A DNA stretch of 64,000 bases, taken from RYN-230 sp963782185 (lineage in GTDB: Bacteria; Actinomycetota; Actinomycetes; Streptosporangiales; Streptosporangiaceae). The DNA is taken from contig CAWAJB010000003.1 of the NCBI GenBank assembly GCA_963782185.1, positions 432,744 through 496,743 on the forward strand, written 5' to 3'. How positions within the stretch are numbered: the stretch's first letter is position 1; every line of letters starts with the position of its first letter. A program made the position numbers and the translations under genes. Of the stretch, positions 57,432 to 64,000 are shown in pieces. The notes below the pieces were generated by a model. It saw nothing but the letters and a program-made list of their open reading frames with translations, ran no database searches and had not been told where the DNA came from.

Positions 57432-58586
57432 TCACTGGAGGTACACCCCCGCTAGGCGCCTGGCGATGGCCCTCGGGTCGTAGTCGGCCACCCAGGGATC
57501 GGTGGCAGGCACGCCCGGGCCGTCTTCCTTGTCGCCGAGCACTTCCGCCGCGGCGGCAGCGATAGCGTCCGGGTCCGGGTCACAGACCACGCCACGTGAG
57601 TATCTGGTCACCAGGTGTTGGGCGAAGTTGTCCGGCGCACACGTGGTCAGCACCGGCACACCGCACGCGATCGCCTCAAGGACGGCTATGCCAAAGCCTT
57701 CTCGAGCGGAGAGGGACACGAAGAGCTTGGCGGCCTTGATGAACCCGTAGAGTTCCTTCTGCTCGCTTACATCGGGCGAGAATTCCACTGCGTGAGACAG
57801 TCCCAAGGCCTGCGCTTGCTCTACGAGCGAGGAGCGCTCCGGCCCATCGCCGATGATGTGGCACGTTACAGGCAGCCCCCGCGAGTGCAGGAGAGCTACA
57901 ACCTCCAGCAAAGCATCGACCCGCTTATGGGCGATCAGCCGTCCCACGGCGACTATGTCGCTGCGCTTATCGGCGGGAAAGGTGCTGCGGATAGCATTCA
58001 GATCCACGGCGTTGGGCACGGTGGTGATTGATGTGCGCCCGCCTACCAGTCGCTGCAGGCGCTCCGCTGTCTGTGGCGAGGCTGCGATGATCCGGTCCGG
58101 GAGCCTTGTCGCCAGCCGCTCCATCGACCAGGCGAGCCAACCCGTCCATCCGAGGTATTCAAGCCAATAGGACCGGCTCCACACCTCGTGCCAGGTGACG
58201 ACGAACGGCTTTTGCCTGATGGATGCAACTAGGCGCAGGGCGAACACCTGAAAGTAAGGTATGTGGTCGGCCTCAAGGACATCAAACCGCCGTCCGAGCA
58301 GGCGCAGGCTGGCTAGTCCGAACCTCAGCCCCTGCCATACGGACCTTCTGTTGCGCGTGTATAGCGGGAGCAACGGTGAGATGGCATGGTAGGTGATGCC
58401 GCAGTTCGTATAGTCCTTCTTGCCGCCCCACCAGTGCATAGTGTAGACGTGCACATCTGCGTGTTCAGTCAGCCAGGGAAGGAGTAGCTGATAGCGAAGT
58501 TCCCGACCGCCTCGGGAATAGGGGTGGATAACATCGCAAACCACCGCCACCACAGGGCGCCTGCTGGTATCTGGGCTTCGGCTCAC
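57432..58586 (-). CDS. GT4-family glycosyltransferase
   Basis: 384 residues from GTG 58586, preceded by CAGGAAGAAATTACC. GT-B fold with VVAVVCDVIHPYSRGGRELR (acceptor-side loop), TWHEVWSRSYWLEYLGWTGW, TTVPNAVDLNAIRSTF, DIVAVGRLIAHKRVDALLEV and SAREGFGIAVLEAIACGVPV (E-x7-E). Cytoplasmic, peripheral on the membrane, building the surface glycan or glycolipid. It is a separate unit from the operon downstream (400 bases apart). AT-rich DNA upstream probably holds its promoter. Confidence 0.88.
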   Translation of the reverse strand: MSRSPDTSRRPVVAVVCDVIHPYSRGGRELRYQLLLPWLTEHADVHVYTMHWWGGKKDYTNCGITYHAISPLLPLYTRNRRSVWQGLRFGLASLRLLGRRFDVLEADHIPYFQVFALRLVASIRQKPFVVTWHEVWSRSYWLEYLGWTGWLAWSMERLATRLPDRIIAASPQTAERLQRLVGGRTSITTVPNAVDLNAIRSTFPADKRSDIVAVGRLIAHKRVDALLEVVALLHSRGLPVTCHIIGDGPERSSLVEQAQALGLSHAVEFSPDVSEQKELYGFIKAAKLFVSLSAREGFGIAVLEAIACGVPVLTTCAPDNFAQHLVTRYSRGVVCDPDPDAIAAAAAEVLGDKEDGPGVPATDPWVADYDPRAIARRLAGVYLQ

Positions 58587-59299
58587 GGTAATTTCTTCCT
58601 GGGCTCTTCGGATATGTTCTGGCGAGCAGGCCAAACGTCAAGCAGTTGCCTTCCGGCGAGCATCAGGAGGGCTAGCAGAATCTTTGCGATCAGCGCGTAT
58701 GAGATAGCCCGACGTCATCTTCTTCCTTGGGGCGGAGCATCACAGCCACTGATATCGACAGCGCCTTGGTCCGGAAAGTAGTTTGTTGTGGAGCTTTGCG
58801 GATGAGTCAATTGAGCCCGGAATTTAACGCACTGGGACAAGATCGGCCCCCCGAAATTTATAATAAGCTTCGCTTTCTGCAACACCTGGCCCGTGACGTG
58901 CGCGTCACACCGTACCACGTCACACGAAGAGTTGGCTCGTAATTGACAACGTCCGCCGCGTCGCGGTCAAATGTCATGTATTTTGACGTTCTGGAACCCA
59001 GCAGGCGAATTACGGCGGGGTGGGCCAATTCTTCGTGCTCTTTACAGTTTTTCGAGACAGCATATACGGTCGAGCACTTGGGGCCTTCTTGGCGATATTG
59101 CTCGATTTGCTTCAATCTCGACTTCCGCACTTTTCGGGGTTCGGCAGATCTGCGGACAGCCCGGGATCTGGGGACAGCCTGGTAACGCGGGCACGGGACC
59201 GCTGTGCGGGGTGGCCGTGAGGGCCTGACGGGCGGGCGGGCGCGACACGCGGCGTGAGCTGCCGTAACGCGGATATTGATCCCTTGCGCCCGGTGGTGG
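58587..59299. other. AT-richer intergenic region without a gene
   Basis: About 700 bases with noticeably lower GC (for example 58700-59130) than the surroundings. No protein-like frame on either strand. It should contain the promoter of the 58586 glycosyltransferase and may be imported DNA. Confidence 0.45.
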
Positions 59300-59360
59300 C
59301 GGGAGCATCGGCGGTGCTTATGGACACCGCTACGAGAACGGAATCCCGCCGATGCTCCCG
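59300..59360 (+). repeat. 15-base inverted repeat overlapping transposase start
   Basis: CGGGAGCATCGGCGG (59300-59314) and CCGCCGATGCTCCCG (59346-59360), perfect arms, 31-base spacer with an inner GCGGTG/CACCGC hairpin. The right arm contains ATG 59352 of the IS701-like transposase, so the fold could hide its start, or it could be an IS end. Confidence 0.7.
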
Positions 59361-60040
59361 GAGGGGACCTTACCTGCTTCGGTGCAGGTGCTGCTGGCTT
59401 GGTTCCAGCCGTGCTTCACCGCGCCGTCGTTCCGCACGTTCTGCGCGCTGGCCTGCGGGTTGTGGCGCAGACCGGGCGGCGGACGGTATGCGGGATGCTG
59501 ACCGGCGCGGGCTTGTCCCAGATCTGGCTGTACCACCGGGCGCATTATTTCTTCGCCCGCGCCCGGTGGCAGCCCGGTCCAGGTCATCCTCGTCCGCGAC
59601 CGCGCCCAGGCCGGCTACGACATCGCCCTGGTCACCACCGACCGGAACGCCAGCCCCGCCGCCGTTATCAAGCGCTACGCCGCAAGATGGAGCGTGCAGG
59701 CCGCGATCGAGGATGCGAAGCAGGCCTTCGGCGCCGGGCAGGCCCGCAACCGCACCGCCCACGCGGTCCGCGCCGCCGTCCCATTCACCCTGACCTGCCA
59801 GTCCCTGGCCATCCTCTGGTACGCCACCGCCGGTCACGACCCCGCCGACGTCGATGAGCACCGGGCACCCGCCCCCTGGCCTGGTATGCCACCAAAGCCG
59901 AGCCATCAACCGCCGACCTGACCGCCAAGCTCAGGCGCGTCCCGATCGCCGCGAAATATCGGCTGCCTCGCGATGACCAGCTGACACCCGCAGAAATCAG
60001 CGCCATCCGCCTGGCCTGGGAGACCCAGCCGCATAAGTGA
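59352..60040 (+). mobile_element. IS701-like (IS4 superfamily) transposase remnant
   Basis: ATG 59352: MLPEGTLPASVQVLLAWFQP, FTAPSFRTFCALACGL, then after a frameshift VAQTGRRTVCGMLTGAGLSQ and IWLYHRAHYFFARARWQP. A large deletion follows, and the end of the protein resumes with VILVRDRAQAGYDIALVTTD, KRYAARWSVQAAIEDAKQAF (catalytic Glu region) and LTPAEISAIRLAWETQPHK, stop 60038-60040. About a third of the usual protein length is missing and there are at least two frameshifts. Confidence 0.75.
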
Positions 60041-60137
60041 GAAAGTCGAGTTCAATGGAACAGCGGTCAGCGGACTGCCCAGTAGCCTCAAGGGTTTCGC
60101 ACGCATGGGCAGGCCCCGGTCCGTGCTTGCCGCGTGG

Positions 60138-61409
60138 TCACGCCTGGCCGCTCTGCGCGGCGGGTGTTTCCTGCTGCGTGGCTCCGGCCAGGTCGCTGGG
60201 CAGCTCCGCGCCGGTGAACCCCGACGGCAGTTCTGCGGCGGCGACCCTCCCGGTCCCTGCCCGCCGTGCCCCCATGACGCTCAGGAAGAACGTGCCGAGA
60301 ATGACCTGGAAGCTCACGATGAGCGCGGCCGCCGAGAGCAGGCCGACCCAAAGTGAGCTGTCATGGCCGATACGGCTGAAGGGTGCACCATAGAAGCGGA
60401 CCATCTGGGCGGCTAGGCCAGCTACGGCAGCCGCGGCCAGCAGGCCGCCGGCCCGCAGCCCACGTTCCAGGGACCAGGCCCCGAACAGCCTGCTGATGCG
60501 GGCATCTTCCGGCAGCAGGCCCTCCATCGTGGCATAGACCTGTGCAAACAAGGCGAACAGCACCGACTGGAAGCCGATCACGATCATGGCGCAGCCGGTG
60601 GTGAGGGTGGCCATGTCCAGTGCGTCGCTGGCCACTGAATGCAGCAACGGGATCATCAGCGCCGTAATGACCACTCCCGCCGCGAGCACCACGGTGCCGG
60701 GGATGAAGAACAGCCAGCGCGGGCTGGACAGGAGCAAGAAGCGCAGGTGCCGCCAGCCGTCGCGCCAGCTGCGCAGGTGAGGCTGGCGGCTCCGGCCGTC
60801 AGGGGCCAGCGTGGTCGGGACTTCCTCCACCCGGTGCCCGGCCAGGGCGGCCCGGACCACCATCTCACTGGCGAACTCCATCCCGGATGCCGCCAGGCCA
60901 AGCCTCATCACGCTGTGGCGGCGAAACCCGCGCAGCCCGCAGTGGAAATCACCGATCGGGGTGCGGAAGAACAACCGGCCCAGATAGCTGAGCACCGGAT
61001 TGCCCAGGTAGCGGTGCAGGGCGGGCATCGCGCCAGGTGCGATCCCGCCCTTGAACCGGTTGCCCATGACCAGGTCCGCCCCCTCGCGGAGCCGTTCGAT
61101 GAACGGCATCAGCGCGGTGAAATCGTAGCTGTCGTCGGCATCCCCCATGATCACGTACTCGCCACGCGCTGCCTCGATACCGCCGAGCAGCGCGCTACCG
61201 TAACCGGGCTCCGGGACCGCGACCACCCGGGCGCCGGCCTCGCGGGCCAGGTCCTGGCTGCCGTCTGTACTGCCGTTGTCGGCGATCAGGACCTCGCCCG
61301 CGATACCGTAATCGGCTATGAATTGCCCCGCCTTACGCACACATGTCGCTACAGTCTCTGCCTCATTGAGACATGGCATGAGTACTGTCAGTTCCACCTT
61401 TTCCCCCAC
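60138..61409 (-). CDS. GT2 glycosyltransferase, dolichol/polyprenyl-phosphate type, membrane-anchored
   Basis: 423 residues. The GT-A domain starts ELTVLMPCLNEAETVATCVR, with nucleotide-sugar motif EVLIADNGSTDGSQDLAREA, metal D-x-D in YVIMGDADDSYDFTALMPFI, and GDFHCGLRGFRRHSVMRLGL. After about residue 240 four TM helices follow (WLFFIPGTVVLAAGVVITAL onward), a layout like polyprenyl-phosphate mannose/glucose synthases that feed GT-C enzymes. It could supply lipid-linked sugar to the large membrane protein at 52597. Start is GTG 61409 without a strong ribosome binding site. Downstream is the IS701 remnant (convergent). Confidence 0.88.
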   Translation of the reverse strand: MGEKVELTVLMPCLNEAETVATCVRKAGQFIADYGIAGEVLIADNGSTDGSQDLAREAGARVVAVPEPGYGSALLGGIEAARGEYVIMGDADDSYDFTALMPFIERLREGADLVMGNRFKGGIAPGAMPALHRYLGNPVLSYLGRLFFRTPIGDFHCGLRGFRRHSVMRLGLAASGMEFASEMVVRAALAGHRVEEVPTTLAPDGRSRQPHLRSWRDGWRHLRFLLLSSPRWLFFIPGTVVLAAGVVITALMIPLLHSVASDALDMATLTTGCAMIVIGFQSVLFALFAQVYATMEGLLPEDARISRLFGAWSLERGLRAGGLLAAAAVAGLAAQMVRFYGAPFSRIGHDSSLWVGLLSAAALIVSFQVILGTFFLSVMGARRAGTGRVAAAELPSGFTGAELPSDLAGATQQETPAAQSGQA

Positions 61410-62004
61410 CTGATGCTTAAATCATGCCCGTGGCGTCATCTGACCCCGGGCGAAAATCGAGCTGCTTTTCTGGCAAACTAGCCAGAAACCGACTTGTTAA
61501 CAAACTTTGGCAACTGCAAGCCGCTGCCTCCGAACCCAGACAATGCCACCATGCACTGAGGTGGCTACCCCTTCAGCGCTGAGTGTAACTGACCATTTAC
61601 AATATCGCTCCGGGCAAGCTGCGAGCACGCCATCCGTGGGACGGCGGCCACCAAAGACTGTTCTGACTTCCGGAATGTCCCGGCGGAGGTGTTAACAGCA
61701 GATTCCAAACCGGATGTCTGGATAAGGTGTTCTTTGAGTTTGGTTGGTCCAACCTGGCCGCGCCTCACGATCACCTCCATATCAAGCAATTGAGGATGTT
61801 TCTGTGGGCGGGTGTGCGCATATTTTCCACGCGTGCTTGGCACAGGGAGAGTCAATCCACAGGGGCAAACGTGTCCGAGGACAAGCCCGGAGTCCCAGCC
61901 CGGTCAGGCCTGGCATTGCTTCCCATCCGGCGGCGGCCCTGGGCGGGCGTGCTTGCGGCGTGCCCTAGCGTGGAAGCGAGAGCAGCCAGCTTCCTGGGGA
62001 CGTG
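61410..62004. other. 595-base intergenic region, no gene
   Basis: Divergent promoters for the GT2 gene (minus) and SDR gene (plus) are expected. GC is lower than average around 61480-61860. No convincing frame. Confidence 0.45.
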
Positions 62005-62781
62005 ATGGCAGGCGACAGCGGCGTGGACCTGAACGGTACCCGGGCTCTGATCACCGGCGGGACCAGTGGCATCGGCCTGGCCATGGCCGGCGCGCTGGCT
62101 CGGGCCGGTGCGACGGTTGTGCTCACCAGCCGGTCGGCGGGGCGGGCCGCCGCGGCCGCCTCGACACTGCCCGGCGCCCTGGGCATGGCCGCAGACGCGC
62201 GCGATGAGGTGTCCGTCGCCCGTGCGGCCGAGCAGGCCTGGTCCCAGCTCGGCGGCATCGACCTGCTGGTCAACAACGCGGGCCTCGGGATGCGGACCGT
62301 CAACCCCCGGTTCATGACGGAGCCCCAGGGGTTCTGGGAAGTCCCGCCGGAAGGCTTCCGAGCCGTGGTCGACGTGAATCTCACCGGCTACTTCCTGATG
62401 GCCAGGGAGCTGACACCCAGGATGCTGCGGGCCGGGTCCGGGCGGATCGTCAACATCTCGATGAACCACAGCACGATGACCCGGCGCGGCTTCGTCCCGT
62501 ACGGGCCGTCCCGGGCGGGTGCGGAGGCACTGTCCCGGATCATGGCGGCCGACCTGGCCGACACCCCGGTCCGGGTCAACATGCTGCTGCCGGGCGGTGC
62601 CACCGAGACCGGCATGGTGCCCGGCGATCGTCCCGCCGGGCTGACGCTCATCGATCCGGCGGTGATGGGACCGCCGATTATCTGGCTGGCCTCATCCCAG
62701 GCACGGGACGTGCACGACGAGCGCATCGTCGCCACCGGTTTCGGGGCGTGGCTGGCCGGCCATGCCCGGCCGTCAGCGTGA
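62005..62781 (+). CDS. Classical short-chain dehydrogenase/reductase with Arg in place of catalytic Lys
   Basis: 258 residues from ATG 62005 (GTG 62002 adjacent). NAD(P) loop ALITGGTSGIGLAMAGALAR, LLVNNAGLGM, structural NISMNHSTMTRRGF with the Ser, and YGPSRAGAEALSRIM, where the usual Y-x-x-x-K is Y-x-x-x-R. A long insertion around MRTVNPRFMTEPQGFWEVPP fits a subgroup of SDRs. Lys-to-Arg at this site often weakens classic SDR activity, so catalysis needs testing. Ends PGGATETGMVPGDRP with the substrate loop. It overlaps the DUF4097 gene tail by 9 bases (convergent). Confidence 0.85.
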   Translation: MAGDSGVDLNGTRALITGGTSGIGLAMAGALARAGATVVLTSRSAGRAAAAASTLPGALGMAADARDEVSVARAAEQAWSQLGGIDLLVNNAGLGMRTVNPRFMTEPQGFWEVPPEGFRAVVDVNLTGYFLMARELTPRMLRAGSGRIVNISMNHSTMTRRGFVPYGPSRAGAEALSRIMAADLADTPVRVNMLLPGGATETGMVPGDRPAGLTLIDPAVMGPPIIWLASSQARDVHDERIVATGFGAWLAGHARPSA

Positions 62782-63537
62782 GAGCAGCTCCAGCTCGCCG
62801 GAGACGATCCGGGCGGTGATCATCCGGCCGGCGTCGCTGGCCTGCGGGATGCCCGCGTGGACGTATCCCGAGGTGACCTGCTGGCTGACCCGGTAGGGGA
62901 CACCGGCCGGCAGGTGCAGGGTGGCCTGCGCGGAGACGAGCGTGAGGCTGACCCGGCCGGGCGGGGACACGAACCAGCCGCTCAGGTGGCCTGAGGTGAC
63001 CGACGCCGTCAGGCTGGGGGAGCGCAGCCCGGCCGCGCTGATGTCCACGCTCCGGACGCTGATCCTCAGCGGGCCGGCCAGGCCGTCCATGGTGACATGG
63101 CCGGAGGGCTGGCGCAGCACGACCCCGCAGTGCTGGGGCACCACGAGCCGCAGGCGCCCGTCGCAGGGGCTGTGCGCGGCGCACCGGTAGGCCAGGTGCA
63201 GCACGCCATCCGCGAGCCGGGGCCCATCCACGATCACGGCGGACCGGCCGGTCCAGTGCACCGGCCCGGACAGCGTCACCCGGCCGGTCCGGACCGCGTC
63301 GATGCTCAGCTGCCCGGGCGGGGCCTGGAGGTCAACCGTGCGCACCGGGTCCGCGGCGACCGAGACCATCCGGGTGGCGCTGGGGCCATGCTCCCGGTCG
63401 CGGGCGGCGGCGGCCAGCACGATCGTGAGCAGCACGACAGCCACGACCGCCAGCACGTACACGGCCACGCGCCACGGCAGCCGGGACGGCGCGGCGGCGC
63501 CGGCACCTGGCCCGCCGGGCGGGGGAGTAACGGCCAC
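62773..63537 (-). CDS. Membrane-anchored DUF4097-like beta-strand repeat protein
   Basis: About 254 residues from GTG 63537 (TTG 63555 also possible). A Pro/Gly/Ala lead, one TM helix (VAVYVLAVVAVVLLTIVLAA), then an extracytoplasmic beta-solenoid-like domain with repeated short strands such as SGHVTMDGLAGPLRISVRSV, SGHLSGWFVSPPGRVSLTLV and SGYVHAGIPQASDAGRMITA. The S-G-H/Y-V strand turns are typical of the DUF4097/DUF4098 adhesin-like fold. Two Cys (RCAAHSPC) may form a disulfide. Function unknown; such genes often associate with envelope stress regulators. Confidence 0.7.
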   Translation of the reverse strand: MAVTPPPGGPGAGAAAPSRLPWRVAVYVLAVVAVVLLTIVLAAAARDREHGPSATRMVSVAADPVRTVDLQAPPGQLSIDAVRTGRVTLSGPVHWTGRSAVIVDGPRLADGVLHLAYRCAAHSPCDGRLRLVVPQHCGVVLRQPSGHVTMDGLAGPLRISVRSVDISAAGLRSPSLTASVTSGHLSGWFVSPPGRVSLTLVSAQATLHLPAGVPYRVSQQVTSGYVHAGIPQASDAGRMITARIVSGELELLSR

Positions 63538-63722
63538 GCGCCCAGAGTGCCCCAATCGGGCCGGGTAATGCAGGCACCCCCGCGGTTTAGTTCGCCGGTC
63601 TTGGGTACTTGCCGGCCGTTCCTGGCAAAAGCGGCGTTCACGGGTGATATGCCCGGATTTCCCGCCGATGCCGAGTCAGCCGCAACGGCGTCAGCCGCAC
63701 CAGTGACGGAAGGACTGCCCTC

Positions 63723-63893
63723 ATGCTGGGTTTCGTCGCAGCCATTCTCTTTGCCATTGCCTTCATCATCAACGCCGCGAACGTGTCCATCAGCAACGCC
63801 ATCTTCTCGCCGACGAGCCTGATGCTGCTCGGCCTGGTCTGCCTGGCCCTGCACCTGTCCGGGGTGGGTACCAGCTGGAAGTACCGGCGCTGA
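63723..63893 (+). CDS. 56-residue two-helix membrane protein
   Basis: ATG 63723 with GACGGAAGGACTG upstream. MLGFVAAILFAIAFIINAAN and SPTSLMLLGLVCLALHLSGV give two TM helices, ending TSWKYRR. Similar tiny membrane proteins recur in actinobacteria with no known function. A hairpin follows the stop. Confidence 0.65.
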   Translation: MLGFVAAILFAIAFIINAANVSISNAIFSPTSLMLLGLVCLALHLSGVGTSWKYRR

Positions 63894-63909
63894 CCAGCCA
63901 GCCAGCCGG

Positions 63910-63938
63910 CCGGGCGGGTGCGGTCACCGGCCGCCCGG
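63910..63938 (+). terminator. Hairpin after the small membrane protein
   Basis: CCGGGCGG (63910-63917) pairs with CCGCCCGG (63931-63938) around a 13-base loop, 17 bases after the stop. No T tract, so moderate support. Confidence 0.45.
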
Positions 63939-64000
63939 GGCGGCTAGCCGACGCGGTCGTCGGCCATTCCGCTGACCGCAGTTCACGGGCCCCGCCGCTA

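Noticed and set aside
63894..64000. Start or end of a further gene at the window edge
   Set aside because: Only about 60 bases remain after the hairpin; a minus-strand ending is possible but cannot be supported.

Overview
The window is high-GC actinobacterial DNA. Supporting traits are an F420-type LLM oxidoreductase, a Ku/NHEJ protein with a basic C-terminal tail, a PadR-coupled operon, a Hanks-type Ser/Thr kinase with an extracellular sensor domain, GTG starts and short-leader promoters. Several proteins point to a soil actinomycete of the Streptosporangiales/Streptomycetales type, but the sequence alone does not fix the genus.

Layout. 0-7.6 kb: gene remnants (SRPBCC, AAC(3), frameshifted DUF2087), then a YciI-like protein, an LLM oxidoreductase/nucleoside deaminase pair, a membrane Ser/Thr kinase whose 5' end is fused antisense to a broken toxin gene, and a DHFR-like reductase. 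8.05-16.6 kb: a segment bounded by an intact initiator tRNA-fMet gene with its terminator (right) and a direct repeat of the 3' part of that tRNA plus terminator (left). It has the geometry of an old integrative element in a tRNA 3' end, but no integrase remains. Inside are an antitoxin/DUF5615 toxin pair, an FtsX-type permease, a cytochrome P450, an O-methyltransferase, a LuxR fragment and a frameshifted alpha/beta hydrolase. 16.6-31 kb: EamA exporter, a run of four truncated genes, epoxide hydrolase, TetR-MFS drug-efflux pair, SDR-DUF2867 protein, a MerR-thioredoxin fusion with a mer-like operator/promoter, threonine synthase, Ku, serine hydrolase, acyl-ACP thioesterase. 30.7-39.1 kb: PadR / small membrane protein / signal peptidase I operon, PQQ-type propeller, copper amine oxidase, fused HipA-DUF3037 remnant, VOC protein, and the cysteine biosynthesis pair cysK-cysE.

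39.2-61.4 kb is an exopolysaccharide-type region: four GT4 glycosyltransferases (one of conspicuously lower GC), a GT2 polyprenyl-phosphate-type transferase, a MOP-family flippase, large polytopic membrane proteins, two near-duplicate secreted GH39-like glycosidases (each with a similar long 5' leader) and a third deleted copy, and a secreted YVTN-propeller protein with a collapsed paralogue. Remnants of IS630, IS1380, IS5 and IS701 elements are interspersed. Together these suggest assembly, export and trimming of a surface glycan in a locus that has been repeatedly duplicated and rearranged. 62-64 kb: an SDR with an Arg replacing the catalytic Lys, a DUF4097-type membrane protein and a 56-residue membrane protein.

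The strongest overall impression is the density of gene debris: more than twenty truncated, frameshifted or fused fragments in 64 kb. Several single-base frameshifts lie in otherwise well conserved genes and could be sequencing errors; the fragment ends, domain fusions and the IS-rich glycan region cannot be explained that way.
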